Assembly (NCBI GenBank): GCA_046316495.1 | Contig: JBKDAM010000046.1 | Coordinates: forward strand, 1-19,925 | Length of the DNA stretch: 19,925 nt | DNA from: M3007 sp046316495 | GTDB lineage: Bacteria > Bacteroidota > Bacteroidia > Chitinophagales > Saprospiraceae | Direction: 5' to 3' | Program-made: the position numbers and the translations under genes | Notes under the pieces: model-generated | Seen by the model: only the letters and a program-made list of their open reading frames with translations | Database searches by the model: none | Told to the model about the DNA's origin: nothing | Shown: positions 1 through 8,335 of the stretch, piece after piece | Position numbering within the stretch: position 1 is the stretch's first letter | Layout of the letters: the number at the start of each line of letters is the position of its first letter

Positions 1-274
1 AACAAGCGTTGGGCAGTTGGGTTCTTCCGGAAAATTTATTTTGTGGAAGGCTGGGGCCTTTTTATCGGGGTAGGGTGTGTGCGGTTTTTTCAAGGAGCTG
101 ACTGGTTGATTCAGAAAGGCTGGCTTGTGTGGCGCGATCTAATTTTTTGTAAGAAAGGGGGCTTATACAATCGTTTCTTACCCTGTATCTGTAGATTTCT
201 TCAAATTGGGCACCAATGCTGGTTGGTATTTCCAAGTTTGGTTACCTTCACCTGCTCAAATCAGCGTTTTATTT
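1..274. other. Upstream region of nagA, no gene supported
   Basis: I see no convincing gene here. An open frame beginning with GTG at 43 overlaps the nagA start and has a composition unlike a real protein, rich in Trp, Cys and Phe. No exact TAnnTTTG promoter element was found. The nearest are TATTTTG at 37-43 and a stretched TA-T6-G near 140-149, so the nagA promoter is not identified. Confidence 0.4.
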
Positions 275-1378
275 ATGGTAACTACCACCTTTTATAACTG
301 TCAACTTTATACTGGTGACCAGGTGCTCTCGGGGGCCTCGTTTACGGTTGAACAAGGAAGGATACAATCAATAGGTACTGTGGACAATCTTCCCTCAGGT
401 GCTCAATTGGTGGATTTGGGGGGAATGAGCGTTGCTCCAGCTTTGATGGACTTACAAATTTATGGCGGTGGCGGAAAATTGTTCAACAACGAACCGAGTG
501 CAGAGTCCATTCAAGCAACCTGGGAGGAAGTGCGGGCGGGTGGAGCCGCCCATTTCCAGATTACCCTCTCTTCTTCTCCGCTAAGTACCATTCGGGAGGC
601 GATCGATGCCTGCCGGGAATACTGGGCGAAAGGGGGGCAGGGTCTTTTGGGGCTACACTTGGAAGGCCCTTATTTTAACCCTGAAAAACGGGGCGCACAT
701 CCCCTGGAATTTATTCGAACACCCACGCGATCCGAACTTATTGAACTCCTGGAATACGGTAAAGGGGTGTTGAAGTACCTGACGCTGGCCCCTGAAATGA
801 TCACAGCGGAGGACCTTGATCTGCTGCTTTCCAGTGGGGTCCACCTCTCGGCAGGCCACTCGAATGCTACCTACCAACAAGGTATGGTGGGCTTTCGGAG
901 TGGAATCGGACGGGCCACCCATTTTTACAACGCGATGAGTCCGCTGCAAGGCAGGTCTCCTGGAATGGTGGGTGCCATATTAGACGCTCGGCCTTTTACC
1001 AGCATTATTGTAGATGGAGTGCATTGCGATTTTGCCGCAGTGCGGATTGCAAAGCAGGTACTGCAGGAAAAATTGTTCTTGATCACGGACGCCGTGACCG
1101 AAAGTAGGACCGGAAGATACCAGTTTCGGTTCAAGGAAGATCGGTATGTAGATGTCGATGATACCCTCTCTGGCTCCTCCTTAAATATGTGGAAAGCCGT
1201 TCAAAATACTGTCCGAGAAGTAGGTGTTCCCCTTGAGGAGGCCCTTCGAATGGCTTCGGTCTACCCAGCAGCGGCCATTGGGCAAGCCGGGCAAATCGGT
1301 AAGCTAGCGCCGGGGTATCCTGCCCAATGGATCTTATTCAATGACCAACTTGAACTGCTCCAACTCCATGGTTTTTAA
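275..1378 (+). CDS. nagA: N-acetylglucosamine-6-phosphate deacetylase
   Basis: Predicted cytoplasmic amidohydrolase that removes the acetyl group from GlcNAc-6-phosphate, giving glucosamine-6-phosphate and acetate in amino-sugar catabolism and cell-wall recycling. With ATG 275 the protein has 367 residues, the usual family size. The metal and catalytic residues stand where the E. coli enzyme has them: Glu130 in HLEGPYF, His195 in SAGHSNA, His216 in ATHFYNAM and catalytic Asp272 in LITDAV. VDGVHCD is the substrate-histidine region. The frame is open back to an ATG at 206, but that extension (residues MGTNAGWYF onward) matches nothing typical of NagA, whereas 275 begins the expected small beta domain. 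The gene ends 12 bases before the convergent mntH. It would serve GlcNAc released by the GH20 enzyme further along, though a kinase or PTS for GlcNAc is not in view. The family call is firm; the start is fairly sure. Confidence 0.93.
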   Translation: MVTTTFYNCQLYTGDQVLSGASFTVEQGRIQSIGTVDNLPSGAQLVDLGGMSVAPALMDLQIYGGGGKLFNNEPSAESIQATWEEVRAGGAAHFQITLSSSPLSTIREAIDACREYWAKGGQGLLGLHLEGPYFNPEKRGAHPLEFIRTPTRSELIELLEYGKGVLKYLTLAPEMITAEDLDLLLSSGVHLSAGHSNATYQQGMVGFRSGIGRATHFYNAMSPLQGRSPGMVGAILDARPFTSIIVDGVHCDFAAVRIAKQVLQEKLFLITDAVTESRTGRYQFRFKEDRYVDVDDTLSGSSLNMWKAVQNTVREVGVPLEEALRMASVYPAAAIGQAGQIGKLAPGYPAQWILFNDQLELLQLHGF

Positions 1379-1390
1379 GAGCTAAAGGGC

Positions 1391-3289
1391 TTAGCGGACT
1401 ACTAAAACAGGGATTTCAACTGCATGGCGCACAGCATCTACTGTGGCGCCAAATACCAGGTCCTTGAGGAGCTTGTGCCCATGAGCACCCATCACTAATA
1501 CATCGGCCCGCTGCTCAAGTACTAGTTTGGGTAGATGCCTTCTGGGGGATCCGTAGGCTATACAGGCAGTAGCCTGATAGCCCATTTGCCGCAATGCCTG
1601 CACATATTCATTAAGGGTATGCAAATCGGAACCCGTTTCTGCGTCCTGAATATCAGAGCCCATCACATGTGCGCCAGCGGTTTCTACGGCATGGAACAAA
1701 AAGTATTCTGCCGATTTTCCACCGATATGAAGGGCGTGTAAGAGGGCTTTTTTGTCGCTGTCAGTAAAGTCCATTGCCACTGCTACCCGTCGATAGTCTG
1801 GAATGGGCTCCTCTGATAATCCTACAAAAAAGCCATGTGTAGTGTTTTTTTTGCGTTCCAGGCGGCGGTGTATAAGCGGACTAAAGGTGATGTAAGCAAG
1901 CATACTGCCTGCAAAAACCAGCAATGGTATCACCAACCACTGCACCAACCAATTGTATTCTCCGGGATTACTGTGCCAGTCCGCAACCGAACCCACCACT
2001 AGTTTGATATTGAGCCCAACGATTACCAATGCACTTCCCCAGCCTGCCAGTTTTGTCCAAAATCCGATTGCAAAGTCGCCCATCCGATCTTTACTGCTTA
2101 CATAGTGTAGGAGTGGAATCACAGCAAATCCAAGCTGCATGCTAAGAATAACCTGACTAAGCACCAACATTTGCCCCGTCGCTTGTTCCCCAACAAAATA
2201 AATAACCAACATGGCGGGTACAACCGCCAGTAACCGAGTAATCATTCGCCGCAACCAGGGCGCTATCCGCAGGTGTAAGTAGCCTTCCATGACGATTTGC
2301 CCGGCCAGCGTTCCAGTAATGGTGCTGCTTTGGCCCGCAGCAATTAAGGCAATGGCAAATAGGATGGGGGCATAACTTTTTCCTAAGAGCGGTTCCAACA
2401 GTCGGTGCGCATCCTGAATTTCCGAAACACCTGAATAGCCATGCTGATGAAACGTAGAGGCCGCTAAAATCAAAATGGCCGCGTTCACAAATAATGCCAG
2501 GTTCAATGCAATGGCCGAATCAATAAAGTTAAACTTGAGGGCTCTCTTTAAACCCTCGTTGCTGCGTTCTACTTTTCGGGTCTGTACCAAGGCGGAATGT
2601 AAGTATAAGTTGTGCGGCATCACCGTAGCTCCAATGATGCCAATCGCAATGAAGAGTGCACCTTCGTCGGGTATGGATGGAATCAGTCCTTGCGCCATCC
2701 CCCCCAAACTTGGTTGTGCTAATACCATCTGTACAGCAAAAGCCCCTCCTATCACCGCGATTAGACCTATGATAAAAGCTTCTAACTTCCGAATGCCCCA
2801 GTGCATCATCATAATCAGCAAAAAGGTATCCAAAACGCTTATACCTACGCCCCAAATCAAAGGAATCCCAAAAAGTAATTGCAGGCCAATGGCCATCCCA
2901 ACCACTTCCGCCAGGTCAGTAGCGGCAATGGCGATTTCGGCAAGCAAGTAATTGAAAATATTGGCACCGGGATGGTACAAATCTCGAGAAGCCTGTGCCA
3001 GATCCCTTCCCGCTACGACCCCCAGTCGGGCGCTCATGCTTTGCAGCAACAAGGCGATGAGATTGCTCATCACCAAGACCCACAGGAGGCTGTAACCGTA
3101 ACGGCTTCCTCCTGCCAGGTCCGTCGCCCAATTGCCAGGATCCATGTAGCCGACACTGACTAAATAAGCTGGACCTAAAAACGCGAGTAAGCGTTTCCAA
3201 AAACTTCCTTTTATGTTGGTATCGACGGTTTCATGGACTTCTGATAGAGACAAATCGGGGTAATCTCCTTTCAATCGTACTTTGCTCAT
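1391..3289 (-). CDS. mntH: NRAMP Mn/Fe transporter fused to a universal stress (UspA) domain
   Basis: Predicted inner-membrane, proton-coupled importer of Mn2+ (and possibly Fe2+). In this 632-residue protein, residues about 30-475 form a multi-span NRAMP domain. It has the TM1 metal motif DPGN (Asp50, Asn53), the TM6 motif ATVMPHN (Ala221, Met224) and GQSSTITGT in TM10. Residues about 499-632 are a complete UspA domain. It opens with RRVAVAMDF and carries the nucleotide loop GAHG at 601-604, with the downstream Gly at 614, before a final IPVLVV strand. Ordinary MntH proteins stop near 400-450 residues, so the Usp domain is an extra cytoplasmic module that may sense ATP or stress state; this is inference. 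The start lies 6 bases after the mntR stop, so the two genes form an operon. MntR repression of both is likely from the operator-like palindrome before mntR. Confidence 0.93.
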   Translation of the reverse strand: MSKVRLKGDYPDLSLSEVHETVDTNIKGSFWKRLLAFLGPAYLVSVGYMDPGNWATDLAGGSRYGYSLLWVLVMSNLIALLLQSMSARLGVVAGRDLAQASRDLYHPGANIFNYLLAEIAIAATDLAEVVGMAIGLQLLFGIPLIWGVGISVLDTFLLIMMMHWGIRKLEAFIIGLIAVIGGAFAVQMVLAQPSLGGMAQGLIPSIPDEGALFIAIGIIGATVMPHNLYLHSALVQTRKVERSNEGLKRALKFNFIDSAIALNLALFVNAAILILAASTFHQHGYSGVSEIQDAHRLLEPLLGKSYAPILFAIALIAAGQSSTITGTLAGQIVMEGYLHLRIAPWLRRMITRLLAVVPAMLVIYFVGEQATGQMLVLSQVILSMQLGFAVIPLLHYVSSKDRMGDFAIGFWTKLAGWGSALVIVGLNIKLVVGSVADWHSNPGEYNWLVQWLVIPLLVFAGSMLAYITFSPLIHRRLERKKNTTHGFFVGLSEEPIPDYRRVAVAMDFTDSDKKALLHALHIGGKSAEYFLFHAVETAGAHVMGSDIQDAETGSDLHTLNEYVQALRQMGYQATACIAYGSPRRHLPKLVLEQRADVLVMGAHGHKLLKDLVFGATVDAVRHAVEIPVLVVR

Positions 3290-3295
3290 GGTTGT

Positions 3296-3961
3296 TTATT
3301 CAGCTGAAGGGTGTACATATAAATTGCGAGCCACTTTGTCGCTCAGGTTTTGTGGGGCCCCGTACTCAATCACCACCTGGAGTGACTGGTCGTAGGCAAC
3401 CATTTCCTGGAGTGAAATGCGGGCGCCAAGGGTCAAGCCCAATTGTTGGAGGTACTGCAAAAAGGCTGGGCTATGGTCGTTTACACCGCTCACAATACCT
3501 GACTGACCGGGGATTAATTTGGACAATAGGACTTGCTGGCGGTGTTCCCAATGCCCGTTGGCATCCGGGATGGGATCTCCGTGCGGATCGAATCGTGGGT
3601 GGCCCAAAAAACGATCCAGCCGTTCAATGAGCTGAGGGCTCTGGATATGCTCCAGCTCTTCTGCGATATCGTGTACCTCATCCCAACGAAATCCCAATTG
3701 CTCGGTAAGAAAAACTTCCCAGAGCCGGTGCTTGCGGATCAGTTGGGTAGCCACTCGGCTGCCTTGCTCGGTAAGCTGCACTCCACGGTATTTCTCGTAC
3801 TCCAATAACTCTTTGTCGCTGAGTCGTTTAATCATGTCGGTGACGGAAGCAGCGGTGGTTTGCATGCGCGCAGCCACGGAATTGGTACTGACCGGAACCC
3901 CGTCGCTTTCTGCGATTTTATAAATAGATTTTAGGTAGTTTTCTTCTGTAATGGAGAGCAT
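3296..3961 (-). CDS. mntR: DtxR/MntR-family metal-dependent transcriptional repressor
   Basis: Predicted manganese (or iron) sensing repressor of 221 residues, a full-length DtxR type. It has an N-terminal winged helix (about 1-65, with EEYEKYRGVQLTEQG as the wing), a dimerisation/metal domain (about 66-145) and a C-terminal SH3/FeoA-like domain (about 150-221). Putative metal ligands seen by alignment to known members are His78, Glu101, Glu104 and His105. Glu101 stands where DtxR has Cys102, which points to manganese rather than iron. The first-helix ligand positions (Asp8 and Glu11 of B. subtilis MntR) are Asn8 and Lys11 here, so one site may be altered. It is the first gene of the operon with the NRAMP transporter. 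Its start is preceded by a strong -33/-7 promoter overlapped by a palindrome, which suggests autoregulation. The family is clear; the metal is inferred from the neighbour. Confidence 0.9.
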   Translation of the reverse strand: MLSITEENYLKSIYKIAESDGVPVSTNSVAARMQTTAASVTDMIKRLSDKELLEYEKYRGVQLTEQGSRVATQLIRKHRLWEVFLTEQLGFRWDEVHDIAEELEHIQSPQLIERLDRFLGHPRFDPHGDPIPDANGHWEHRQQVLLSKLIPGQSGIVSGVNDHSPAFLQYLQQLGLTLGARISLQEMVAYDQSLQVVIEYGAPQNLSDKVARNLYVHPSAE

Positions 3962-3977
3962 GAAATAAATTTTTTTA

Positions 3978-4008
3978 CAAAGTTAAATAAATTTTTAGGC
4001 AAGTCAAA
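3978..4008 (-). promoter_or_regulatory. Promoter of mntR-mntH
   Basis: On the minus strand a -33 TTTG (4008-4005) is followed after exactly 19 bases by TAACTTTG (3985-3978), matching the Bacteroidota consensus TTTG-N19-TAnnTTTG. Transcription would begin near 3971, about 10 bases before the mntR ATG at 3961, giving a very short leader. Confidence 0.65.
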
Positions 4009-4010
4009 AA
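3993..4010. promoter_or_regulatory. Candidate MntR operator palindrome
   Basis: The 18-mer TTTTAGGCAAGTCAAAAA is an imperfect dyad: TTTT, G, C, then G, C, AAAA occur at symmetric places. It covers the -33 element and most of the spacer of the mntR promoter. Size and position suit a DtxR-family repressor that shuts off its own operon when metal is plentiful. Binding is inferred, not shown. Two further copies of AAATAAATTTTT (3963 and 3985, 22 bases apart) lie beside it. Confidence 0.4.
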
Positions 4011-4157
4011 AAATATTTTGATAAACTTTTTCACAAGAGAAATCACTTGTTTGATTGAGACCGATTTGGAGCGCGGTGGGCTGAAATGCGCTGGTGTGTT
4101 GAGCTATTTTGAAACACGAAAAAGAGATTCTGGGGTTAGAAATGGATTTATTATCCA

Positions 4158-4193
4158 TTTGAGCAAGAAATCGGGCCAACTACTTTACATTTG
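4158..4193 (+). promoter_or_regulatory. Candidate promoter of the fucosidase gene
   Basis: TACATTTG at 4186-4193 is an exact match to the Bacteroidota -7 element TAnnTTTG, 17 bases before the ATG at 4211. A TTTG at 4158-4161 lies 24 bases upstream of it. That spacing is longer than the usual 17-23 but is also seen before the GH20 and sulfatase genes in this window. Confidence 0.5.
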
Positions 4194-4210
4194 TTCAAAC
4201 TTTATACCCG

Positions 4211-5575
4211 ATGCGTTTTTCTATTTTCTCTATTTTCCTGATCGTTTCAACTGCTTTAATTGCCCAACGCCCCACAGAGGCGCAGTTGCGTTGGCATGAA
4301 CATGAATTTTACCTGTTTTTGCATTTTGGCCCAAATACCTTTACCAATGTAGAATGGGGACATGGAACAGAGGCGGAGGATGTATTTCAGCCCTCTGCAC
4401 TGGATTGTAAGCAGTGGTGTCGTGTGGCAAAGGCGGCCGGGGCAAAGGGGCTGATTATAACTGCCAAACACCATGATGGTTTTTGCCTGTGGCCCTCGGC
4501 GTTTAGCAAACATACGGTCCGGGAATCACCTTGGAAAAACGGTCAGGGCGATGTCTTGCAAGAATTGTTAGAGGCTTGCAGGGAAGAAGGGCTGCTGCTG
4601 GGATTTTACTTGAGCCCTTGGGACCGCAATCATCCTCAATATGGCACACCAGAATACAATGAAATTTATGTGCAGACAATGACTGAATTGATGACCCAGT
4701 ACGGGGATCTGTTTGAGTTTTGGTGGGATGGGGCCAATGGAGAGGGGCCAAATGGTAAAAAACAAGTGTATGACTTCCGGCGTTTTGAAAAGGTAGCGGC
4801 CCAAGTCCAGTCTCAGGCAGTGGTGTTCAGTGATATTGGCCCTGGTTGCCGCTGGGTGGGAAATGAAAATGGACTGGTTGGGGAGACCAATTGGTGTACC
4901 CTCGATACCGCAGGCTTTAAGCGGGGACTAGGTGCTCCTTCCAATGATACGTTGTTTCACGGGAACTATAATGGTGCTGCTTGGATTCCAGCTGAATGCG
5001 ATGTTAGTATCCGTCCAGGCTGGTTTTACCACCCGGAGGAAGATGACAAAGTGAAAACCAAAGAACAATTGCTCCATATCTGGTTGAACTCCGTTGGCCA
5101 CGGAGCTAATTTGTTATTAAATGTACCACCGGATCGCCGTGGTCTGATTCATCCCAACGATTCTGCGGCCTTGGTGGAATTTGCGGCGCTCCGAAAAACG
5201 TTATTTGGAACCAACCTGGCCAAAGACGCCACTGTGAAAATTGGTAAAAATCGGGTAGAAACCCTCACGGATGCGCTCTCTGTCACCTTTGAATCGGTTG
5301 ATAATCAATGGATTAATATTGAACTACCTGCGGAGCGGTCGTTTAAATACCTTCAAATCAAGGAGCATATTGCGAACGGGCAGTCCGTCCGTCAATTTGA
5401 GGTGGAGGGTTGGAATGCTTCAGCCCAGTCGTATGAGCCATGGGGCGGAAGTACCACCATTGGCCCCAGGAAGATCGTGGCCCTTCCGGAGGATGCTGCT
5501 AGCTCGAAGCTCCGTGTTCGGGTAACGGCGGCCAAGCGCTGGCCAGTGGAGCTAAGTGAGATTTCTTTGCATTAA
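4211..5575 (+). CDS. Exported alpha-L-fucosidase (GH29)
   Basis: Predicted periplasmic or secreted enzyme releasing L-fucose from glycan ends by the retaining GH29 mechanism. Of 454 residues, 1-19 are a signal peptide (FSIFSIFLIVSTALIAQ, likely cut after ALIA). The (beta/alpha)8 catalytic domain covers about 20-335, with the usual landmarks HFGPNTF, ITAKHHDGFCLWPS, GFYLSPWDRN and LFEFWWDGANG. Asp173 in that last motif is the likely nucleophile, and LLLNVPPDRRG closes the barrel. The remaining 120 residues form a beta-rich, galactose-binding-like domain. The absence of a lipobox Cys argues against a lipoprotein. It stands alone on its strand and converges on the glycosyltransferase with one base between stops. 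The style resembles the GH29-B (alpha-1,3/4) branch, but linkage cannot be fixed from sequence alone. Confidence 0.92.
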   Translation: MRFSIFSIFLIVSTALIAQRPTEAQLRWHEHEFYLFLHFGPNTFTNVEWGHGTEAEDVFQPSALDCKQWCRVAKAAGAKGLIITAKHHDGFCLWPSAFSKHTVRESPWKNGQGDVLQELLEACREEGLLLGFYLSPWDRNHPQYGTPEYNEIYVQTMTELMTQYGDLFEFWWDGANGEGPNGKKQVYDFRRFEKVAAQVQSQAVVFSDIGPGCRWVGNENGLVGETNWCTLDTAGFKRGLGAPSNDTLFHGNYNGAAWIPAECDVSIRPGWFYHPEEDDKVKTKEQLLHIWLNSVGHGANLLLNVPPDRRGLIHPNDSAALVEFAALRKTLFGTNLAKDATVKIGKNRVETLTDALSVTFESVDNQWINIELPAERSFKYLQIKEHIANGQSVRQFEVEGWNASAQSYEPWGGSTTIGPRKIVALPEDAASSKLRVRVTAAKRWPVELSEISLH

Positions 5576-5576
5576 T

Positions 5577-6620
5577 TTACTCCTGCCAGGGCAGCAACTT
5601 CCCTTGTTGTGGCTCTAGGCAGATAGGCGGCAGGGTATGTACCTGGTACCCACCCAAGACTTTTTCATAGAGGGCTACGTACTCCCGGGCCATTCGGTCA
5701 GATGTAAATTGATCGGCTACATATTCGTGGCAGCGCTGTCGGGAGTAGGAGCCAGCATCTCGGATGCCCTCTATGATTTCGGATTTTTTGAGTGAAATAC
5801 AGCCAAGTTCGGAGAAAATGCCATCAACTACCCCATTTCCATTGTTTCGTTGGTGGCCATTTTTTCGAATGTCACCGACCAGCTCCGGAAGGGAGCCATA
5901 GGGTGTTCCGAACACCGGGCATCCAAACCACCAGCTTTCCAGCATTGCCAACCCGAAGGGTTCGTGCCACAGGGTTGGGTAAAGCAGGCCTTTAGAGCCG
6001 TTCAGCAACACATTTTTACCATCACCTCCCAGCATACCGTGAAATCGGACGTGGCTGTTCAAGGTAATCCGGAGTCCTCTTCGGAAGTTCACCCTGGAAC
6101 CACCAATTACATGCAGTCGGTCGCCGGTGCGTTTGGCGAGTTCGATGGCCCCTTTCACATTCTTTACCCTCCAATCTGCTTTTCCCAAAAAATGCAGGTA
6201 CATCCGTTTGTTGTCCAATACAGGTGTTCCGTAGTCATTAAGATCTAATCCGTTGTACACAAATTCCGTTCCTCCATGTCGTTGTGCATGGTTTCGGGAT
6301 AAAAAGACGGTATTTGGGTGGAATTGTTGGGCTTTTTCACTGTTTTCGTGGTAGGTGAACAAGGTAGGTTTGGGCAGCTCCTCCTCCGACTGAAAATGCA
6401 GGTGTATCAAGTCGCATTCCTCCGGAATTTGGGCTGCGAGGGGGCGTTTTTCATCGAGCCAAAGCACATTGGCAAATGGGCAAGTGGATTTTTTTTGGAC
6501 TAGGTAGGTAACTTTGTGTCCCATTTGAACCAGGGCTTTGCCCAGCCACCAGATAATGCGCTCGGCACCGCCGTAAGCAGAAACGGGTATTTTCGATCGG
6601 TTAACGATAAGAATATGCAT
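5577..6620 (-). CDS. GT4-type glycosyltransferase
   Basis: Predicted cytoplasmic GT-B retaining transferase moving sugar from a nucleotide sugar to an unknown acceptor. Starting at ATG 6620 it has 347 residues. An in-frame extension to 6674 exists, but MHILIVNRS is the normal first strand of the fold and the extra 18 residues look like leader. The N-domain shows SAYGGAERIIWWLGKALVQMGHKV, the acceptor-side glycine loop. VYNGLDLNDYG marks the domain boundary and FLGKADWRVKNVKGAIELA the donor-domain entry. The GT4 E-x7-E signature is EPFGLAMLE (Glu220, Glu228), followed by GCPVFGTPYGSLPELV. No other polysaccharide-synthesis gene is adjacent, so its product is unknown. Confidence 0.88.
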   Translation of the reverse strand: MHILIVNRSKIPVSAYGGAERIIWWLGKALVQMGHKVTYLVQKKSTCPFANVLWLDEKRPLAAQIPEECDLIHLHFQSEEELPKPTLFTYHENSEKAQQFHPNTVFLSRNHAQRHGGTEFVYNGLDLNDYGTPVLDNKRMYLHFLGKADWRVKNVKGAIELAKRTGDRLHVIGGSRVNFRRGLRITLNSHVRFHGMLGGDGKNVLLNGSKGLLYPTLWHEPFGLAMLESWWFGCPVFGTPYGSLPELVGDIRKNGHQRNNGNGVVDGIFSELGCISLKKSEIIEGIRDAGSYSRQRCHEYVADQFTSDRMAREYVALYEKVLGGYQVHTLPPICLEPQQGKLLPWQE

Positions 6621-7000
6621 GATTAGGGCGGTATCGTGATAATTCCGGATAAAAGTGAAGGATTGAATAGGCAAAGAAACTCAATATTTGAGGAACTGCA
6701 GCTATTTATCGATAAATTAACCAGCTGCCGACCACCGGAAGTCGGTTGCTGGAATAGGTAGTATCAACGACGGTAACAGTAGCATTGGTATGTTTAATTC
6801 TGTTTTTTACCAAGAAAAAAACATCTCATCGGGGCAAGCACTCGGATAAAAAGCACTCTACCTGTAAGAAATCTTAGCGCATTTATTATAAATGAAATCT
6901 ATGCTTTTCCTGGTTCTTTCTACAACTTAAATCCGGATGCCTTGTTCATTTTCCGGAAAAAAAACAACTGTTCTAGTCTTGCCAATTGGCTCTTCATTTT
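6621..7000. other. 380-base divergent intergenic region (GT4 / folC)
   Basis: No gene is seen. It should hold promoters for both the glycosyltransferase (-) and folC (+), but I found no exact TAnnTTTG on either strand; the closest is TATGTTTA near 6789 (+). It contains one hairpin at 6721-6752, listed separately, and a run of A-rich sequence just before folC. Confidence 0.5.
6721..6752. repeat. Hairpin in the GT4/folC intergenic region
   Basis: CCAGC (6721-6725) and CCGAC (6728-6732) pair with GTCGG (6741-6745) and GCTGG (6748-6752), with a two-base internal mismatch and an 8-base loop. No T-run follows on either side, so it is not a standard terminator. It could be an RNA leader structure or a protein site. 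Confidence 0.4.
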
Positions 7001-8335
7001 ATGCAGCAATCGTATCAGGAAACCCTTGATTTTTTATATGCCCAACTACCCATGTACCACCGGGTGGGTGCCACTGCCTACAAGAAAGACTTGGGCAATA
7101 CCCTTGCTTTATGTGCTCATCTGGGCAATCCGCAGCAGCGGTTTCCTACGGTCCATATTGCTGGAACCAATGGGAAGGGCTCAGTGACGCACTTGATGGC
7201 AGCGGCCTGTCAGGCGGCTGGCCTCAAAACGGGCATGTATGTAAGTCCGCACTACAAAGATTTTCGGGAACGGATTAAAATCAATGGCAGCTACATACCA
7301 AAGAAAAAGGTCGTTGAATTTGTTTCACAGCACAAAGAAGCTATACAGCGCATTCAGCCTTCCTTTTTTGAACTCTGCGTGGCTATGGCCTTTCAACATT
7401 TTGCCGAAGAAAAGGTGGATATCGCGATTATTGAGGTTGGCCTGGGCGGACGGCTCGACAGCACCAATGTAATCCAACCCTTGTTGAGTATAATAACTAA
7501 CATCAGTTTTGACCACATGGACATGTTGGGCAATACCTTGCCATTGATTGCCGGTGAAAAAGCGGGAATCATCAAAGCCAAAACCCCTGTGGTGATCGGG
7601 GAGACCCACCCCGAGACCCGACCGGTCTTTGAGGCAAAAGCCGCCGAGCAGCAAGCCCCAATTTGGTATGCTGACCAGGAATACCAAGTGCAAGTACTTT
7701 CAGACCTGCAGGAGACACCTGGCCGGGCCAGTTATCAGGTGTTCCAGTTCGGACAGCCATTGGGTGGGGTGCTGCAGACCGATGCGGTGGGTCCTTATCA
7801 GCAGAAAAACCTTGCCACTGCCTTAAAATCAGCAGAGATTTTGGGGGGGATACCTGCATTTCAGGCCATTTGTGCTCGAAAATCGGAGGATTCCTTTTTC
7901 CCACAGTGTGTTTGGGAAGGGTTTTATCGGCTTAAAGAGCTGACCCGATTGCAAGGCCGATGGCAGCAAATAGGGAGCCATCCCACTATTCTATGCGATA
8001 GTGCGCACAATGAAGCCGGGCTTTCCGCTGCGTTCCAGGCGGTGAAAGGGATGTCATTTGAGCAATTACACATTGTGACGGGTTTTGTCAATGACAAAGA
8101 CCTTGGGAAAGCGCTTCGGCAGTTTCCCTCCACAGCCCGGTACTATTTTGCGAAAGCCAACATCCCTCGTGGGTTGGATGCTCGTGAATTGCAGCAGGCT
8201 GCCGCTGCTGAAGGGTTGGAAGGAAGGGCTTACAGCTCTGTCAAAAATGCCTTGAAAGCTGCCCGTAGAAAGGCAGCTCCTTCTGACCTAATCCTAGTGA
8301 TCGGGAGTATTTTTGTAGTGGCAGAGGTGATTTAG
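7001..8335 (+). CDS. folC: Bifunctional folylpolyglutamate synthase / dihydrofolate synthase
   Basis: Predicted cytoplasmic Mur-ligase-type enzyme joining glutamate to dihydropteroate and then to tetrahydrofolates, using ATP. With ATG 7001 it has 444 residues, a normal length; a TTG five codons upstream (6986) is less likely. Landmarks run in family order: the P-loop HIAGTNGKGSV (residues 53-62), the substrate loop SPHYKDFRERIKING, EVGLGGRLDSTNV, SFDHMDMLGNTL followed by AGEKAGIIK (the modified-lysine region), and the C-terminal ligase signature CDSAHNEAGL. The last bases of the stop codon overlap the stop of the convergent sulfatase. It is a housekeeping gene with no folate neighbours here; whether it has both activities is inferred from general bacterial FolC. 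Confidence 0.95.
   Translation: MQQSYQETLDFLYAQLPMYHRVGATAYKKDLGNTLALCAHLGNPQQRFPTVHIAGTNGKGSVTHLMAAACQAAGLKTGMYVSPHYKDFRERIKINGSYIPKKKVVEFVSQHKEAIQRIQPSFFELCVAMAFQHFAEEKVDIAIIEVGLGGRLDSTNVIQPLLSIITNISFDHMDMLGNTLPLIAGEKAGIIKAKTPVVIGETHPETRPVFEAKAAEQQAPIWYADQEYQVQVLSDLQETPGRASYQVFQFGQPLGGVLQTDAVGPYQQKNLATALKSAEILGGIPAFQAICARKSEDSFFPQCVWEGFYRLKELTRLQGRWQQIGSHPTILCDSAHNEAGLSAAFQAVKGMSFEQLHIVTGFVNDKDLGKALRQFPSTARYYFAKANIPRGLDARELQQAAAAEGLEGRAYSSVKNALKAARRKAAPSDLILVIGSIFVVAEVI

Noticed and set aside
43..297. 84-codon frame starting with GTG at the window start
   Set aside because: Rare start, odd composition and overlap with the nagA start; no family resemblance.
1381..1395. Small hairpin GCTAA/TTAGC between nagA and mntH as terminator
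   Set aside because: Only 5 pairs, overlaps the mntH stop and has no T-run.
2475..2951. 158-codon plus-strand frame inside mntH
   Set aside because: Antisense of NRAMP membrane segments; low-complexity, no start context, and the minus-strand protein is certain.
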